A stretch of 64,000 bases of DNA from Timema cristinae (lineage: Eukaryota > Arthropoda > Insecta > Phasmatodea > Timematidae): NCBI GenBank assembly GCA_039000515.1, contig JBCFYV010000533.1, positions 1 to 64,000 on the forward strand, read 5' to 3'. The translations under genes were made by a program, and so were the position numbers. Below the pieces are notes generated by a model, which searched no databases, had not been told where the DNA came from, and saw only the letters and a program-made list of their open reading frames with translations. This document shows positions 33,153 to 45,877 of this stretch, one piece after another; positions within the stretch are counted from its first letter, which is position 1, and each line of letters starts with the position of its first letter.

Positions 33153-36100
33153 AAATTCCAATCTGTCCAAATGTTTGACCCAGGGGGGGGGGGGGGGGGG
33201 AGCGGGATTTCGTTTAATGTCCATACTAATCTAGGTTGATTAAAAAAGTATGTGATCATAACTTCATCACTACCGCCTAGTCACTATTTGATAGGTTCTT
33301 CTTGTGTCTGTATAATATATACATATATTTATGTACATTTATATATAAAAATATTTATGTGTATAAAAAAGTTGAAAAAAAGGCTTAAGAAAATTGATAT
33401 TTAGTAACGAATAATATTCAAATTTCATGAACATTATAACTATACAGTCATCATTATTTCAATGTGATTTTTTTGCTCATTTTTTATTCATTTTAAATAT
33501 AGCATAATAATGTGATCAAAACATAGAAGCTCGTTTGAATTAAAGGTTTGCTTGTATTTTCCTTTGACCTACATAACTACAAAACATATTAAAAACTCAT
33601 TGGTTCTTTGTGTATACAACATTAGAAATATTAAGCCACGCAAATAAAGGATGAAACTAATCAAGCCTTTTCAAAGTTACTGGTCGCGAGAATTATGATC
33701 AAAGCATTTTAATTTATTTCCTAAAACTGGCCCCTCACTGCCCCCTAAGCAACCTATCAGGAGGGGGGGCAATGTACCCATGCCCCCCTTAGTGCCTATT
33801 TTGAAAAGGGTGTTCTTTGATTGTCAGGAGGGAAGGGGGCAATTTACATATTTTTAAAGTCTATTTAAACATCAAAATGGTGTCAAGTGGCAAATATATT
33901 TTCTCATGTCTTAATTTTTAATATTTTTCTAGCCGTAAATAAGGATGTATCATGAAAATAAATATAAATTTTTGAAGAGGGTGGGGGACAGCCCTCTCCT
34001 CCTGGCTAAGGCATTGTCGCGTGCTACCTTAGAGAGTCAAAGATGGCTGCGTTATCTGATATCTTGCAGTAATTTGATTTATTAATTGTAAATGACAATT
34101 TTTACAAGTTCATTACAGATTCTTCCTTAAAATATGAATCAAGAATGACCCTGAGCATGGAACGACACCTCTATATCTTAGTGTTAAGGGGCTTGCATAG
34201 GGGAGCCAGACAGTTTCACTCAAGTGTTCAGCTCTCTCACGATTTTGATAAAACTATTAGTATTATCGAGGTTTGGTCTTCACTGGAATTAATACAAAAC
34301 TTTATTATATGTTTCTATAACAAAGAGAGATGTCAACATAGTTTAAAATATGAAATTTTGTCCTTAGAAAAGTCAAAATAAGGGATATTTGAGTTGATTG
34401 TTAAAGACCTAAATCCGAGGGAAACTAAAGGGCAATACTATAGGAACATAGATTGGAGATTTGTGAATCGAATTATATAATTTATTAGGGGGGTCACAAC
34501 ACAACATTTATTTGTATCATTATTAAGCTGAGAGGTAGCAACTGGTAGCATTTCCCTGTACGCTAACGCTATCACTCGGCAAAGGACCAGTCAAGCTTTG
34601 CTCTGAACGTAGGTGGTAGTAGTGTAAGGGAAAGAATGGCAGACGAGCAGGTTACTCCTTCTCTCGCTTCCTCTTGCCGTTCGTACTTCCACTCGGCTCA
34701 TCACCTTCGGTAGAATCTTGCAGGTCGTGGCGCACGTTTATTTTGACCACATTTTATTAAGTGGAAGCTAAATAAAAATTAGCGTCAGTATGGACGAAGA
34801 AAAAACAACTGTGGACCATAGAAGAGGGAAAATAAAGATTATACCTCACAGCCCATCTCAAGAAAAGAAATTGGAATAAGGGGAAGAAAATATGTATTGG
34901 TGATTCTGGGTGATTTATTTTTAAGTTTATATGGCAATAGTGAATTGGTCAAAAATGACACCGGCCTATTTATATTCATGTATTTATCATACACTTTTTA
35001 AACACACAACCTAGCTTAGGTAACAATGTGATCTGTACATCACATTCAGAAAAATAGCTTAGATATTCACTATTCAGATAAAAGGACGTATCCATCTAGA
35101 TATAGAAATTTTATTTTCTAGCACCCCCTGAATCAGCTTCAAGAATCTCCACCAAGGTCACAGAGAAGGAAACAACAGAGCCACAGCCCCTAGGTTAAAA
35201 ATGTTGCACTCCTTCTCGAGGCTTTACTCCCTCAACGTTGGGATCGCTAGGTGCGACCCCCAGTGACTACAGCGCAATCAAGTGAGCATTTTGTAAACGA
35301 CTCACTTTAAACTCAAATGTACTAGAAGGCAGATACAAAATATGAGCTCCTGTCGGCTGGCGGTCACCGAGAAAGCTTCAGGTAGCACCCTCCTCCGTCT
35401 CTAACCCCCCACCCCCTTGTCATAAGTACCCTAATCCTGCCACACAAATAAATTTACTCTGACTGCACATTACAAAGAAAACTTGAAACCCAATGAACCT
35501 TTTTTTTTTAACTAAGGGACTGGCTGTCAACTGCAATTATTTATTAAGGAGCATTGAGAAGAATTGCAGACTTTTAGAAATACCAGATTATTTAACTAGT
35601 GGTTAGATATTTTCTAATATTGTTTTAAACAAAATGAGGCTGAAAGTTCTGACTAATTAACTAGTTTAAATTTTAATTATAAAGTGATTTGTAAATGTGT
35701 GATATCTTCTATAGAGCCCCACAAATTGTGACCCTATCAAAACATGACTATTTGATAGAGGAAGGCTAGATACCATACCGTGTGGCCACCAATGCAGGTC
35801 TATAATATTTATTTGATGCTATGTATTTAAAATCATTAATGTATACTTGAAATAATTTAAAAACTTGTAATTTCCCGGTGTAAATTAAAATTCCCACACA
35901 TAAGTAACACTGAAGTTAAATTATTGTATTTTGTGTGAGTACTTATCTATAAGAATTATACAGACATCTACCCCCCCCCCCACCCCCATGGTACCCTTAT
36001 CTCTGAAACGTAATTCTAAAACAGAAAATATTTTCTTCAAAAATTTGTTTAAAATATCACAATTAAAAAGATAATTGAAAATCTAAAAATCCTGCTTCAA

Positions 36101-37585
36101 GGTGCAATCGGACCGCCTTCCGTCCACCTATGTTAAAAAGGTCAGATCTCTGCGTGCTGTAGATTTGGCTATCATCGCACACAAACAAACACTTCCTTTA
36201 ATTATCATAAACTATGATGTAACATTGTGGCTTATAAAATACGGCTGTAGGCTATTCTAGTCCATTAAATTATTGATGTCACCTTTCAGGGTAAACCGAT
36301 TGTTGGCTACATAGATATTATTTTTATACGTTAGATACAAAATAAATAGTTATCTCAAAATGATTTACTATTTAACATATTTTGTTATTAAATGAATGGT
36401 TTTTAAATAGGAGCTAACGAGTATGAAACCATACACATACAATTTTAACGTTTTTTTATCATCACAAATTAAGATTATATACTTATTGGTTTTACCGTTC
36501 GATCTTTTAAATTTGCTGGCTATCTTGCATGCAAGATAGAAGGGAAATTTCACTGTGGGCTCTGCATGAAAACATTAACAAAGTGTGATGCCAGCATGGA
36601 GTCATGGCATTATTATTAAATTATTCATAGGGCATATCTCAATAAAGGGCATGATGACTTAAGGAATCTCAAATCCCCTACAGATATGTTCACACACATA
36701 TCCTAGAAACATTTATTGAGCAATTTCCTTATGTGCAACACAAAGAAGGTATTGTACATATAATGTTAGGAAAGGCATTGAAGAAAATAAGGATAATATA
36801 GCCTCATTAACTGAGGCAATGCAAAAAGCACAATCTATTTTGCACAAAGCCACCTCCTTAAAGTTAGAATCCACAATCACATGTTGTGGACTGCAAAGGA
36901 GAATATTTAATGTTTAGGGAAACAGACGCAGAAAATATGGAACATATTACACCAATAGTCTCATCTCATTGAGTGAACTTTGGAGAGTTGAGTACTTGTG
37001 ACTTTAAGCTGATTTTGATCCCAATTAAATGTAATAAATTAACTGTGTTTTGACATATTTCTATGAATCTAGACTCTGGTCTCCAAATTAATATTTGTAG
37101 CGTGTTGCATTTTGAAACGTTGAAATAATGTAAGGATTTATAAGTAGTAGTTTTGAATGATTGTAATCGTTTTACAAACAAAACCAGCTGTTTGGCTTAA
37201 GCTTTAGGTTAACAACTTTGGTTTTTAAATAGTAAGCTTGGATAGTAGGTATGTTTCAATAAAACACTTTAGTTGTTAAAGTGTGTAAAAGCTCAAATAT
37301 GCATCGGTTTCTAACTAAACAGTCCTCATAAAACTATAGAACTATAGTTGATAGGTTAAAAATAAATACAATATCCAAATAATTGGACATTATGACTGTA
37401 TAAACCCAAAAACCTACATAAGTTGCCAATGTAATATTTATTACTTCTTGCATCTTAAATTGTGATTATTTTACTCCATAGTGCCATTGAGCCTTTAGTT
37501 GAAAGTAGTTTTAAGAATGTATAGAAATATGTTTGTATCATTGAAGCGTATAAGACTATGATTTGTGCTCATCTTTACGTAAATA
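33153..37585. other. Long non-coding stretch
   Basis: Holds a poly-G run at about 33183-33201. A G/C-richer segment at 34500-34790 resembles a 5' UTR or transposon end but carries only short frames (from 34636 and 34791). A possible splice-flanked segment lies at 35122-35193, between TTTTCTAG and GTTAAAA. None can be tied to a gene. The 78-codon frame at 34145-34381 is unrecognised. Confidence 0.45.
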
Positions 37586-38105
37586 GACACTTTTACTTTC
37601 TCTCGACACCTTGAAAAGAAAAGTATTTTGCTCGTAAGAAAGATCCAAATGTTGATAATTGTAAACCCCCCCTCCCCCCGAAACGGTGTTGGTTTTCGAT
37701 GCCGTCTGCCTTTATGTCTACATTCAGAACTAAAGCCGACACCATTTTACTGATCAGGCTAAAACTCAGTATATATGGTTTTATAAGGTTCCCTCGAGGA
37801 GTTTTGGGAGTTAGATATCTTACCCTATAATTGAGGGTAGTTTAGTAAAGGTAAAAAGAGAGAAAACAAGCTATCTCGAAACCAACTGTAACGATTTTTA
37901 TTAAATTTCGTATCTGGGCAATGTTTATCATTATAAATTAATCATCCCATAAACATAAATTTAAGGGTAATTTACATAAGTAAATATTGCCAATTTTAAT
38001 CATATATTTGCAAGTATTTGAAACACGAAATAACTCAATATTGTAAGATTGTAACAAAATTAAAATTAAAAAAAACCTTTACTTGAAATATATTTTTATA
38101 AAACC
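37586..38105 (-). repeat. Old dispersed repeat, copy 2 (inverted)
   Basis: Reverse complement of the repeat at about 32640-33152. It begins TTTTACTTTCTCTCGAC, the inverse of the other copy's right end. The two copies face each other 4.4 kb apart. Nothing coding lies between them that would make them the ends of one transposon. Confidence 0.65.
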
Positions 38106-38110
38106 AATAG

Positions 38111-38592
38111 GGGGCTGTTCATAAATTACGCAAGGATTTTTTTCATTACTTTGACCCCTCTTAGTCCCCAAATCTCCCTACTTAAGGAATTGTAAGATTT
38201 CTCGTTCCCTCCTCTCCCTGACTGATCTTACGTAATTTTCTTACAATTTGGTAAATTATATTATTTTAGACAAAAGGATTCGTGATGGGAAATTATAAAA
38301 TATTTATCACAGTAAAATTAGGTTTAAAACAACATTAATAAATGACAGTTTATAGTTATGTATAGCTGTGTACGTCTATAGGCAATGATTCAGCGCCATC
38401 TGTCGTCGCTAGGTGCAACCTTTTTGACTGCGCGTCTGTAAAAGTGTTTTTTTTTTTTTTAGATTTTGTCTAACCATAAACATTTATAAAATCCTTAGTT
38501 AAGATGGAATCTGCCCACCCCCACGAAAACTTAAGAAATTACTGATCACTCCCACCCAAAAAATCCTTACGTAACTCTTGAAAGTTTCCCTG
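38111..38592. mobile_element. Possible MITE with TTACGTAA-type ends
   Basis: The left end GGGGCTGTTCATAAATTACG is typical of a widespread MITE type. The right end, TCCTTACGTAACTCTTGAAAG near 38564-38590, is its diverged inverse; both sides continue into AAGGATTTTTT. A poly-T run sits at 38444-38460. No transposase. Confidence 0.45.
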
Positions 38593-39399
38593 CTTCCGAG
38601 CCATTGGCAAATATTAAAAAAAAAAAAATAGGTCTCAGAAAACGGGAGTTTATAATTCGTCTTTTTGATGAAAATATGTAAAATCTGTAAAATATGAATA
38701 GTGAACAATACGTTTCTTTCATTTATGCCTCTTGGTGGAATGTGATGGCCATTTTTTCCATCATGTTTCTGTAAAAATGTATATTATCTGGTTTCACAAA
38801 TATTACGAGTTTTAAGTAAATGTCCATTTTTAGACAAAATAGATAGAAAGTCGGTTTGGTGCACCATACCATTTATTTAATGAGGCTAGTTATTAGCCTT
38901 AATAATATGGACACAAGTTAATATTATACAACTTATAAACTTGTTTGTAGTTTCGTCTTTATTAAAACATTATTTCTCACTTAGTAGATACCAAAACTAA
39001 TATAATAGAAGAATCATCTATTGAAAACATTGATCTAAAGTTAATTTCGGCCAAATAGTCCATTTCAACTGCTATTTAAAAATAATATATATAAATATTA
39101 GAAGTATATAGCTTAAATATGAGGATTTATTATGTTTTCTCTCTAATATTAAACTAAATATTGATTTAATAATATTAACACGAATGTGGATGTACGGGAA
39201 TGAGACATTATTGCTTTCAATTCCAAACTACAGGGCCAATTATGCCCGTAGAGACAATAAATTAGGTGGGGGAGTTTGTGGGTTTGTTAGAAGAGCTTAA
39301 TGGTTTCAAACATGGACATTTGAAACTTTTAGTAAAGGTTCATTCTTGGCTCTAGACCAGAGATAAGACCGAATTTTGTGAAATTCAACCGTCTTTAAG
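38593..39399. other. AT-rich non-coding DNA
   Basis: Nothing recognised. Confidence 0.5.
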
Positions 39400-41880
39400 A
39401 GATAAAAAAGGGGGTTCAAAAGTTTTCAAAATTCACTGAGCATGCATTTTTTGAACTAGTGGACATAGAGCCTTGAAATTTAAAATGAATGTTTCTGTAT
39501 AGAAATGGTGAAAATATTTTTTAGGATTTTTCAAATTTAACTACCTAAAGGGGTGTAAAAGAGGGAACAAGGGGTAGTAAATGCTATGTCCTCCAATCAA
39601 GATGAGATTTGATATATGCTGGGTTATCGGGTCGCAGAATACTAATATGAAATTAATTTCTGTACGGCAACCACATGATGATTCTCGAGGTGCGTTGGTA
39701 AAAATGTGTGTTCAAGACTCCAAAACTAATATAAATAAAATACTTTACAGGATGATAGAATATTAAAATTGTGCAGACAACAAATGGGACCACTCCAAAT
39801 AATTATAAAAGTATGAACAGTTTTGTTTAATAAGTGCGACCCTGGGACATATGGAAGGGGATATAAACAGAATAAAAACCTTTTATGTGTGCTAGAAAAC
39901 TTAAATTTGACAGTCGTTTAGGAGGACAACTCCAAATAACCAAATAAGTCTTAAAAATGGAAATTTCTAAATGATAGTTAGAAAAATGAGCTAAAATATT
40001 TACAAAAATAATAGAAACAACTAATTCCCAGTGTGGCAGAAAATTGAAATGTATAAGTAAACTAAAGGGACATTTCAAATTACTATAAGTCCCAGCAGGC
40101 GGGGGAGAGGGGGAGGGGTAGATGAGGGGTTATAAAAATAAAAACAACTTTTAGCTGTGATAGAATATTTAAATTTGGCAAGTAGGCGGAGTGAACTTTC
40201 AAAATAACCAAATAAATCTTAATATTTGAAATTTATAAGTGGAAGTTGAAGAAGTGGTAGGGGAAGGGAGCGGGCTCAACATTTACAAAAACTAATAAAT
40301 TCAACTACATTCTGTGTGGTAGAAAACTTAAACTCTTAGGTATACGGACCACTCTAAGTAAACAAAAAAATATGAAATTTTTAAACTTTAGCTATGGAAA
40401 ATGGGGGAGGGGGAAGCTATAGCTAGAAATAGCTTTTGAGATGAGGTTAGAAATTAAAATTTGAAAGACAGGTAGAAATAAAACTCCAGATTTCTAAATG
40501 AATGTTATAATTTAATATTTTTCAAAGGGGTTTGGAAAAGTGGGTTGACTTCTAATACTTATAAAAGTATTAGAAACAACCTCTTCTCAGTGTGGTATAA
40601 AAATAAAATTCTCCACATAGGCAAAGATACCACTCCAAATAACTATAAGAGTCCAAAATTTAAAGTTTATAATAGGAGTCCATAAAAAAGGGAGGAGTTT
40701 ATGAAAGATTAAGTATGGTAGAAAGCCTAAATTTTGCATGCTGGTAGAGGTACGGCTTCAGATAACCAAATAAGTCTTAAATGGATAAACTACTTTTATG
40801 TGTGATATAAAACTGGAATTCGTCAAGCAGAGATAGGGACAACCCAAATTAACTATAAAGTCTGAACATTTTAAATTTCAAAATGAGACTACAGAAAATA
40901 GGGATGGAGGGGTTTGAGGGATAGGGGTATACTAGTAGGAGATATAAAATCTAAATTTGTCAGGGATGTAGAGGGATAACTTCAAATAACCACAAATACA
41001 TTTTAAATATTAGTTATTTCTAAGGAGGCTGGTGATATAGAGGGTCTCAAATTTTTTTAAACAAAAAAGACTAAACTACTTCTATAAGTGTTAGATGATT
41101 GACATAAGTCAGGTGGGCTTAAAGACCAACTCAAACAGTACCAAGGGCTTAATTATTACATTTCAAAATGAAGGCTTGGAAAATAGGGAGTAAAGGTCCC
41201 CTCAAAATATTTACAAAGCTATATAAATACAATTTTTGTAGAGAAATAAGCTTGAAATTTCGCCATGTAGTTTAATAATAAAACAGGTTTGAGTAGCTAG
41301 ACGGGGATACATTGTTCACGTTAAATCATTAAAAAAGAAAGCTTATCTAATGACGCTATGCTCATGACAATATTATAACAACTGTTTACATCAAGTGAAG
41401 AAAATTAAACTATATCTTTCTACTGGAGTGATATTTTTTTTGCCAAAAAAATTGATCAAAAATACTGCAAAAACATTGGCATTTTCTCGCGTTTCCTACA
41501 TTCTTGAACAAGTGGAATTTCAAAATTGAAGCCCAAGAAATGGTAGCGCTTAAAATGTATACAACCAAAATATAACATTCTTTACGATGTGGTTAGGTTG
41601 ACATCTGGTAGCCACGGAAAATATATAAAATAACCAAATAAGTCTTAAAATTTCAAATTAGAATTGTGGAAGCTAAGGAGGGTGAGGGGGGCAGAGGGGT
41701 TTGTAAATGATAGTAAATTGCCATCTTTCCAAAGAAAATATACTTTTATGCATGAAAGAATATTTAAATTTGCCAATTTAATAAAACACATAACCATAAA
41801 AGTTAGAAAGTTTGGAATTCAAAAATTTACTGCTGGGAAATTGGAGGGGCCTCTAAAATTTCCTAAGCTATAAAAACTCA
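39400..41880. repeat. Highly diverged tandem array, units of roughly 130-300 bp
   Basis: A recurring module order is visible many times: GTGTGATAGAA, then AATTTAAATTTGGCAAG, then ACTCCAAATAACCAAATAAG, then TCTTAAAATTTCAAATT, often with a G-rich spacer. Clear instances start near 39744, 39885, 40030, 40155, 40310, 40590, 40725, 40800, 40950, 41080 and 41640. Spacing varies through indels. No coding. It may be an old satellite or the eroded interior of a repeat-rich element. Confidence 0.7.
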
Positions 41881-41884
41881 ATAT

Positions 41885-42010
41885 GTTCCAAATGCGGGTA
41901 CACTTTATACTCATTAAACCTCCCTCATCCCTAACACAATAGCGTAATTAGTAGCACATAAGCGTATAACTCGAACGAATACTAAGGCACAGTGTTAACA
42001 AAAATAACAA
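41885..42010 (+). mobile_element. SINE B, 3' fragment
   Basis: Diverged match to the last third of SINE B (AGCGTAATTAGTAGCACATA, AGCGTATAACTCGAACGAAT, then AAGGCACAGTGTTAAC). It lacks the tRNA-like head. Confidence 0.65.
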
Positions 42011-43271
42011 ATTAGAAAATGTTATTGATGTTGAACACACAAAAAATCTATTTTCTAAAATGCTCTTTTTATAAAATTTGGGCTGTAGTAAGACATTTGG
42101 AACATTAAATTTGTAAAGGCAGAGGAAAAAAGTTTATACTAAAAGTAAATCAACACACAAACTAAAGCCTACCTTAAAGTGGATACATAGATTTACAAAT
42201 ACATAGCTGTTATCGCACATCTAGGAGCGACATAACAATTAAAATAAACACATCCAAGTGACATAACTTGGTGAGCATGATTCTCTTTGAATAATAATGA
42301 TGCTTCATAATTAATATTTCTGTAAAATAGTCTATTATTTAATTAATGTTCGTTGGTGAAATGTGATGCTTTTTTTCAAATATGTTTTTATGAACGTGCT
42401 TAGGTAAAGATTGAATTGTCATTGGAGTACGACGGCCGCCCTGCGATTGCGCTCGTTTGTGCACTCAGATTGTAAACTAGATAATATTTTCCTTCTAAGA
42501 TTTTTTATTTATTAATCGCAATAACTGAGTTGTGATTGCCATGGTTAGCTTAGGATTGTACACGAAGTAACTTTCAAAATTATGACAGCTGGACCAATAA
42601 AGTAAGGATGTTATAGCTAAATACGTCAAAGCTCGATTTAGTACATTACAAAATCAAAGAGACCAGAGTATTATGAAATATATCAATTTCCAAATTAGTT
42701 TTACACATATTTTAATCAAATTTCTGTTAAATCTTATTACTGTATTTATTTTTAATGATATTGATTATAATTTTAGTTTCAAACCTACCCAAACTAAATA
42801 GTCAGAATTGTTTTTCTTTACTTTAGTAGATAATTTTTATACCAAACACTTAATAACTATAGTTGTGATTGGGTAAAATTAAGAGTACTTTTTTCATATA
42901 CTTTGTATTGTCAACAATTTTACTCACTTTACTAAACGCTTTTATTGTGATATAAATATTTATTTTTTAATAAACTCTGCAATTATTAATTGTATGAATA
43001 TATTGTTATATTATAGTAAAATAATCTTATAGTGAGAGTTTTTTCAGTTTAATTTTTTTGAATATTTATTTCTATTCCTCTTTACTAAAATAATAAGAGA
43101 TATTTAATTTTCCATACAGACACGAGAAGGTGTTGGACAATTGTAATTGGACAAAACATTATGAGCTTTTTGTTGTGCAATCCTAACGTGCGTTTAGGGA
43201 GATAAGCTTCATTTTCAGACTTGATTTTATTATAAACTGATTTAAAACCGATTTGTTAACTTTCATTGCAC
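42011..43271. other. AT-rich non-coding DNA
   Basis: Nothing recognised. Confidence 0.5.
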
Positions 43272-43290
43272 ATTAATATAAAATAATACT

Positions 43291-43512
43291 GAAACTTAGT
43301 ACCCTTTCGAGTTATACGCTTATGGGTTAGGATTTGATAAGGTTAGATATAGAGGACGTGAACCCATATTTGCGCGGAGGTAGAGTGGAAAACCATTTAG
43401 GGAAAACCACCCCAGTTCAACTGAGCGAGATTCTAACCTAAGTCTCCCCGTCCTCGGCAGTCTAGCTCAACATGAAACTAGTGCATTAGCTTACTATGCC
43501 ACCAAGGTGGGT
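43291..43512 (-). mobile_element. SINE B, old copy
   Basis: On the minus strand it runs from a tRNA-like head (ACCTTGGTGGCATAGTAAGC) through TTTTCCACTCTACCTCCGCG to the shared tail. The flanks ATTAATATAAAATAATA (from 43272) and ATTAGTATAAGATAATA (from 43513) are a target-site duplication of about 17 bp with two mismatches, which marks it as an old insertion. Confidence 0.85.
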
Positions 43513-43530
43513 ATTAGTATAAGATAATAT

Positions 43531-45377
43531 TGAATATAATCATACCCGTGTTTAAAATAAGGGGGTTTTACCGATACCAAATATATACTTAGGAAACTCT
43601 TTCCATTGTACGTTCCATGCTTTTAACTTTTTATTTTAGTTAATAAAGTAGCATATCACTTGTGTATTTTGTTTATATTAATTTGACAACAACATGTAAA
43701 AATAAATGCAACCTTTACAACTTAATTATTTAATTTTAATTACTGATATATTTTGTGCGCTATGTCTTTATTCTCACTACAGCTATTCGCGTATTTACTC
43801 CTAAGGATAAGGAATGAGAAAGGTAAAATGTTTGGGAAATGTGCCCGTATTCGCGGGAATTATAAGCATATTAGGAAAAAACACTCTCAGTACACTCCAT
43901 CGGAATTCGAACACTGATACCCCAGTTATTTGCAGTCCAGTCTAACGAAGAAGGGAATCCTAAAGAATGGTAACTGCAGAAGCTGGTCACAAAATATTTA
44001 ATAATTCCTTTACAAGTGCATTTCCAAGACTAGTGTCTCTTACGTTTAAACTGTAGAACTACTGGCATTGTATATTTGGTTCCAACACTCAATTGTTTGA
44101 AAAGTTTTGGTCAATAAAAGGGGGGGGAGACGGGGTTAAGGGACTACCGCTACCTGGACTATTGTACTCGGAGAGACAGCAATTCTTAGCTTGTCTTTCT
44201 CACGAGGAACATTTTGCAAGTGAGTTGTTTTAAAGAATTCTCACTTGGAAGCGCTGTTATCACTGGACATTTTAAGTTCTACCTGACTCGAGGAGCGCAA
44301 CAAATCTCCCGTAAGGCTGTGTATCTGTTATTTCTTTGTCTGTGACCAAGGTGCATTAACGGTAGTTTTTTAAATGTGAGATTCACTTTGGTTTTATAAT
44401 CTATCTCTACACGCTAATGTGAGAGCACTTTTTTGTATCAAATACTTTCTCTTCCTCACCGCTAGTAAATTATTTTTATACTGTTGTTTTAATTTTTTTA
44501 ATAGTTCCTCCCCCTCCCCCCTCAAAGTAACAAAGGCTTATTTTTAAACCAAAAGTGTGTTATTAAAAATTCATAAGAAATTTAATTTAAGAATAATATT
44601 TGTTCCCATGACTTCATAATAATAAAATAGGGTACAGGAATATTTGTTTTAATTTTTTTTTGTTAAATAGCTAGTTTTAAAAAAAATGCAAGTTTTATGT
44701 GACAATAATTACCTACAAAAAATCGCGCTGAAAGACGTGTCATTAGTATGGGCTAGTCTTCATTTGAAGTAACTATACGGTTGGGATGAGATATATATTA
44801 TTTTTATTTCACCCATCCAGGCTATTCTTATTTAACTACACTTCTTGGACAAGAATGAGGAAAGTATAATTTTGAGCAAATGCTACAACATTGGTATGGA
44901 TGGGGAGTGTGAAATAATATACAATATAATATAAGCTACAGGCCAGATATTGAGGAAGAATACATTAATACCTAATTAATCTTGCTTTCAAGATCAGGAA
45001 TGGAGTTTAACGTACAGAAATCATTACTTGCTACGAATTAATTTTCATAACAAAAAACGTTTAAAGGTCATCGTTAGAGCTCAAACTAGCGTTGAAACAA
45101 GCCATTTTACCAAGTTGATTTAATTTTCTTTTCTTTTTTTTATATTAAAGAGTTTATTTACTCATACATGGTATTAATATTGTGTGTACTTATTGCGAGA
45201 TAAAAAATTGCCAATTTATTCCTCATATTTCCCCAATTTTACAAATTAATTGATTTGCTATAGTGCAAAACTAAACTGGTTTATTAAATTTATGATATTA
45301 CATTGTGCGAGAATGAGAATTAAAAAAAAATTAAAGTCATAAAATGTATGTTAATAGTCTTCCTGAAATATTTTCTT
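43531..45377. other. AT-rich non-coding DNA
   Basis: A poly-G run near 44121 and a C-rich patch near 44510. No gene seen. Confidence 0.5.
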
Positions 45378-45390
45378 TATATTATGTATG

Positions 45391-45635
45391 ACCCGCCCCG
45401 GTGGCGTAGTTGGCTAACGCGCTAGTCTTGTTAAGCTCGACTGCTGAGGACGGGTAGATCGAGGTTCGAATCACGGTTGGGTGAACTGGGAGTGGTTTTT
45501 CCTAAATGGTTTTCCACTCTCCCTCCACGCAAATGCAGGTTCACTTCCTCTAATACAACCTTCCCAATTCCCAACCCATTATTGTGATTAGTACTTAAAG
45601 CGTATAAACCGAACGGGTAGTAAGACGCAGCGCTA

Positions 45636-45670
<35 letters not shown>
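45391..45670 (+). mobile_element. SINE B, full-length copy with 13-bp TSD
   Basis: TATATTATGTATG flanks it at 45378-45390 and 45671-45683, a perfect duplication that marks a fairly young insertion. The head CCGGTGGCGTAGTTGGCTAA has an A-box-like part and GAGGTTCGAATC a B-box. The body has TCCTAAATGGTTTTCCACTC. The tail AACCGAACGGGTAGTAAGAC ends in ten or more TAA repeats. It lies just upstream of the first recognised exon of the Mutator/YqaJ gene. Confidence 0.95.
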
Positions 45671-45672
<2 letters not shown>

Positions 45673-45877
45673 TATTATGTATGTATTTGATTAACTCAAA
45701 ATAACTTTAGTAAGAAAAATCAAATAGCAGTTTAAATTTAAACATAATAGTGTAAAATAGGTGTATATATTTTAATGAAAAAATTAAAGAATACACAAGA
45801 CATAAATTCAACAAAATCTTTAGTCAATAATTTATTTATTACAAATTATTATTTTTACATAAATATTTTTTTTTCAG

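Noticed and set aside
33153..37585. One large transposon bounded by the inverted repeats at 32.6 and 37.6 kb
   Set aside because: No transposase or other coding remnant lies between them, and their divergence fits two separate old insertions equally well.
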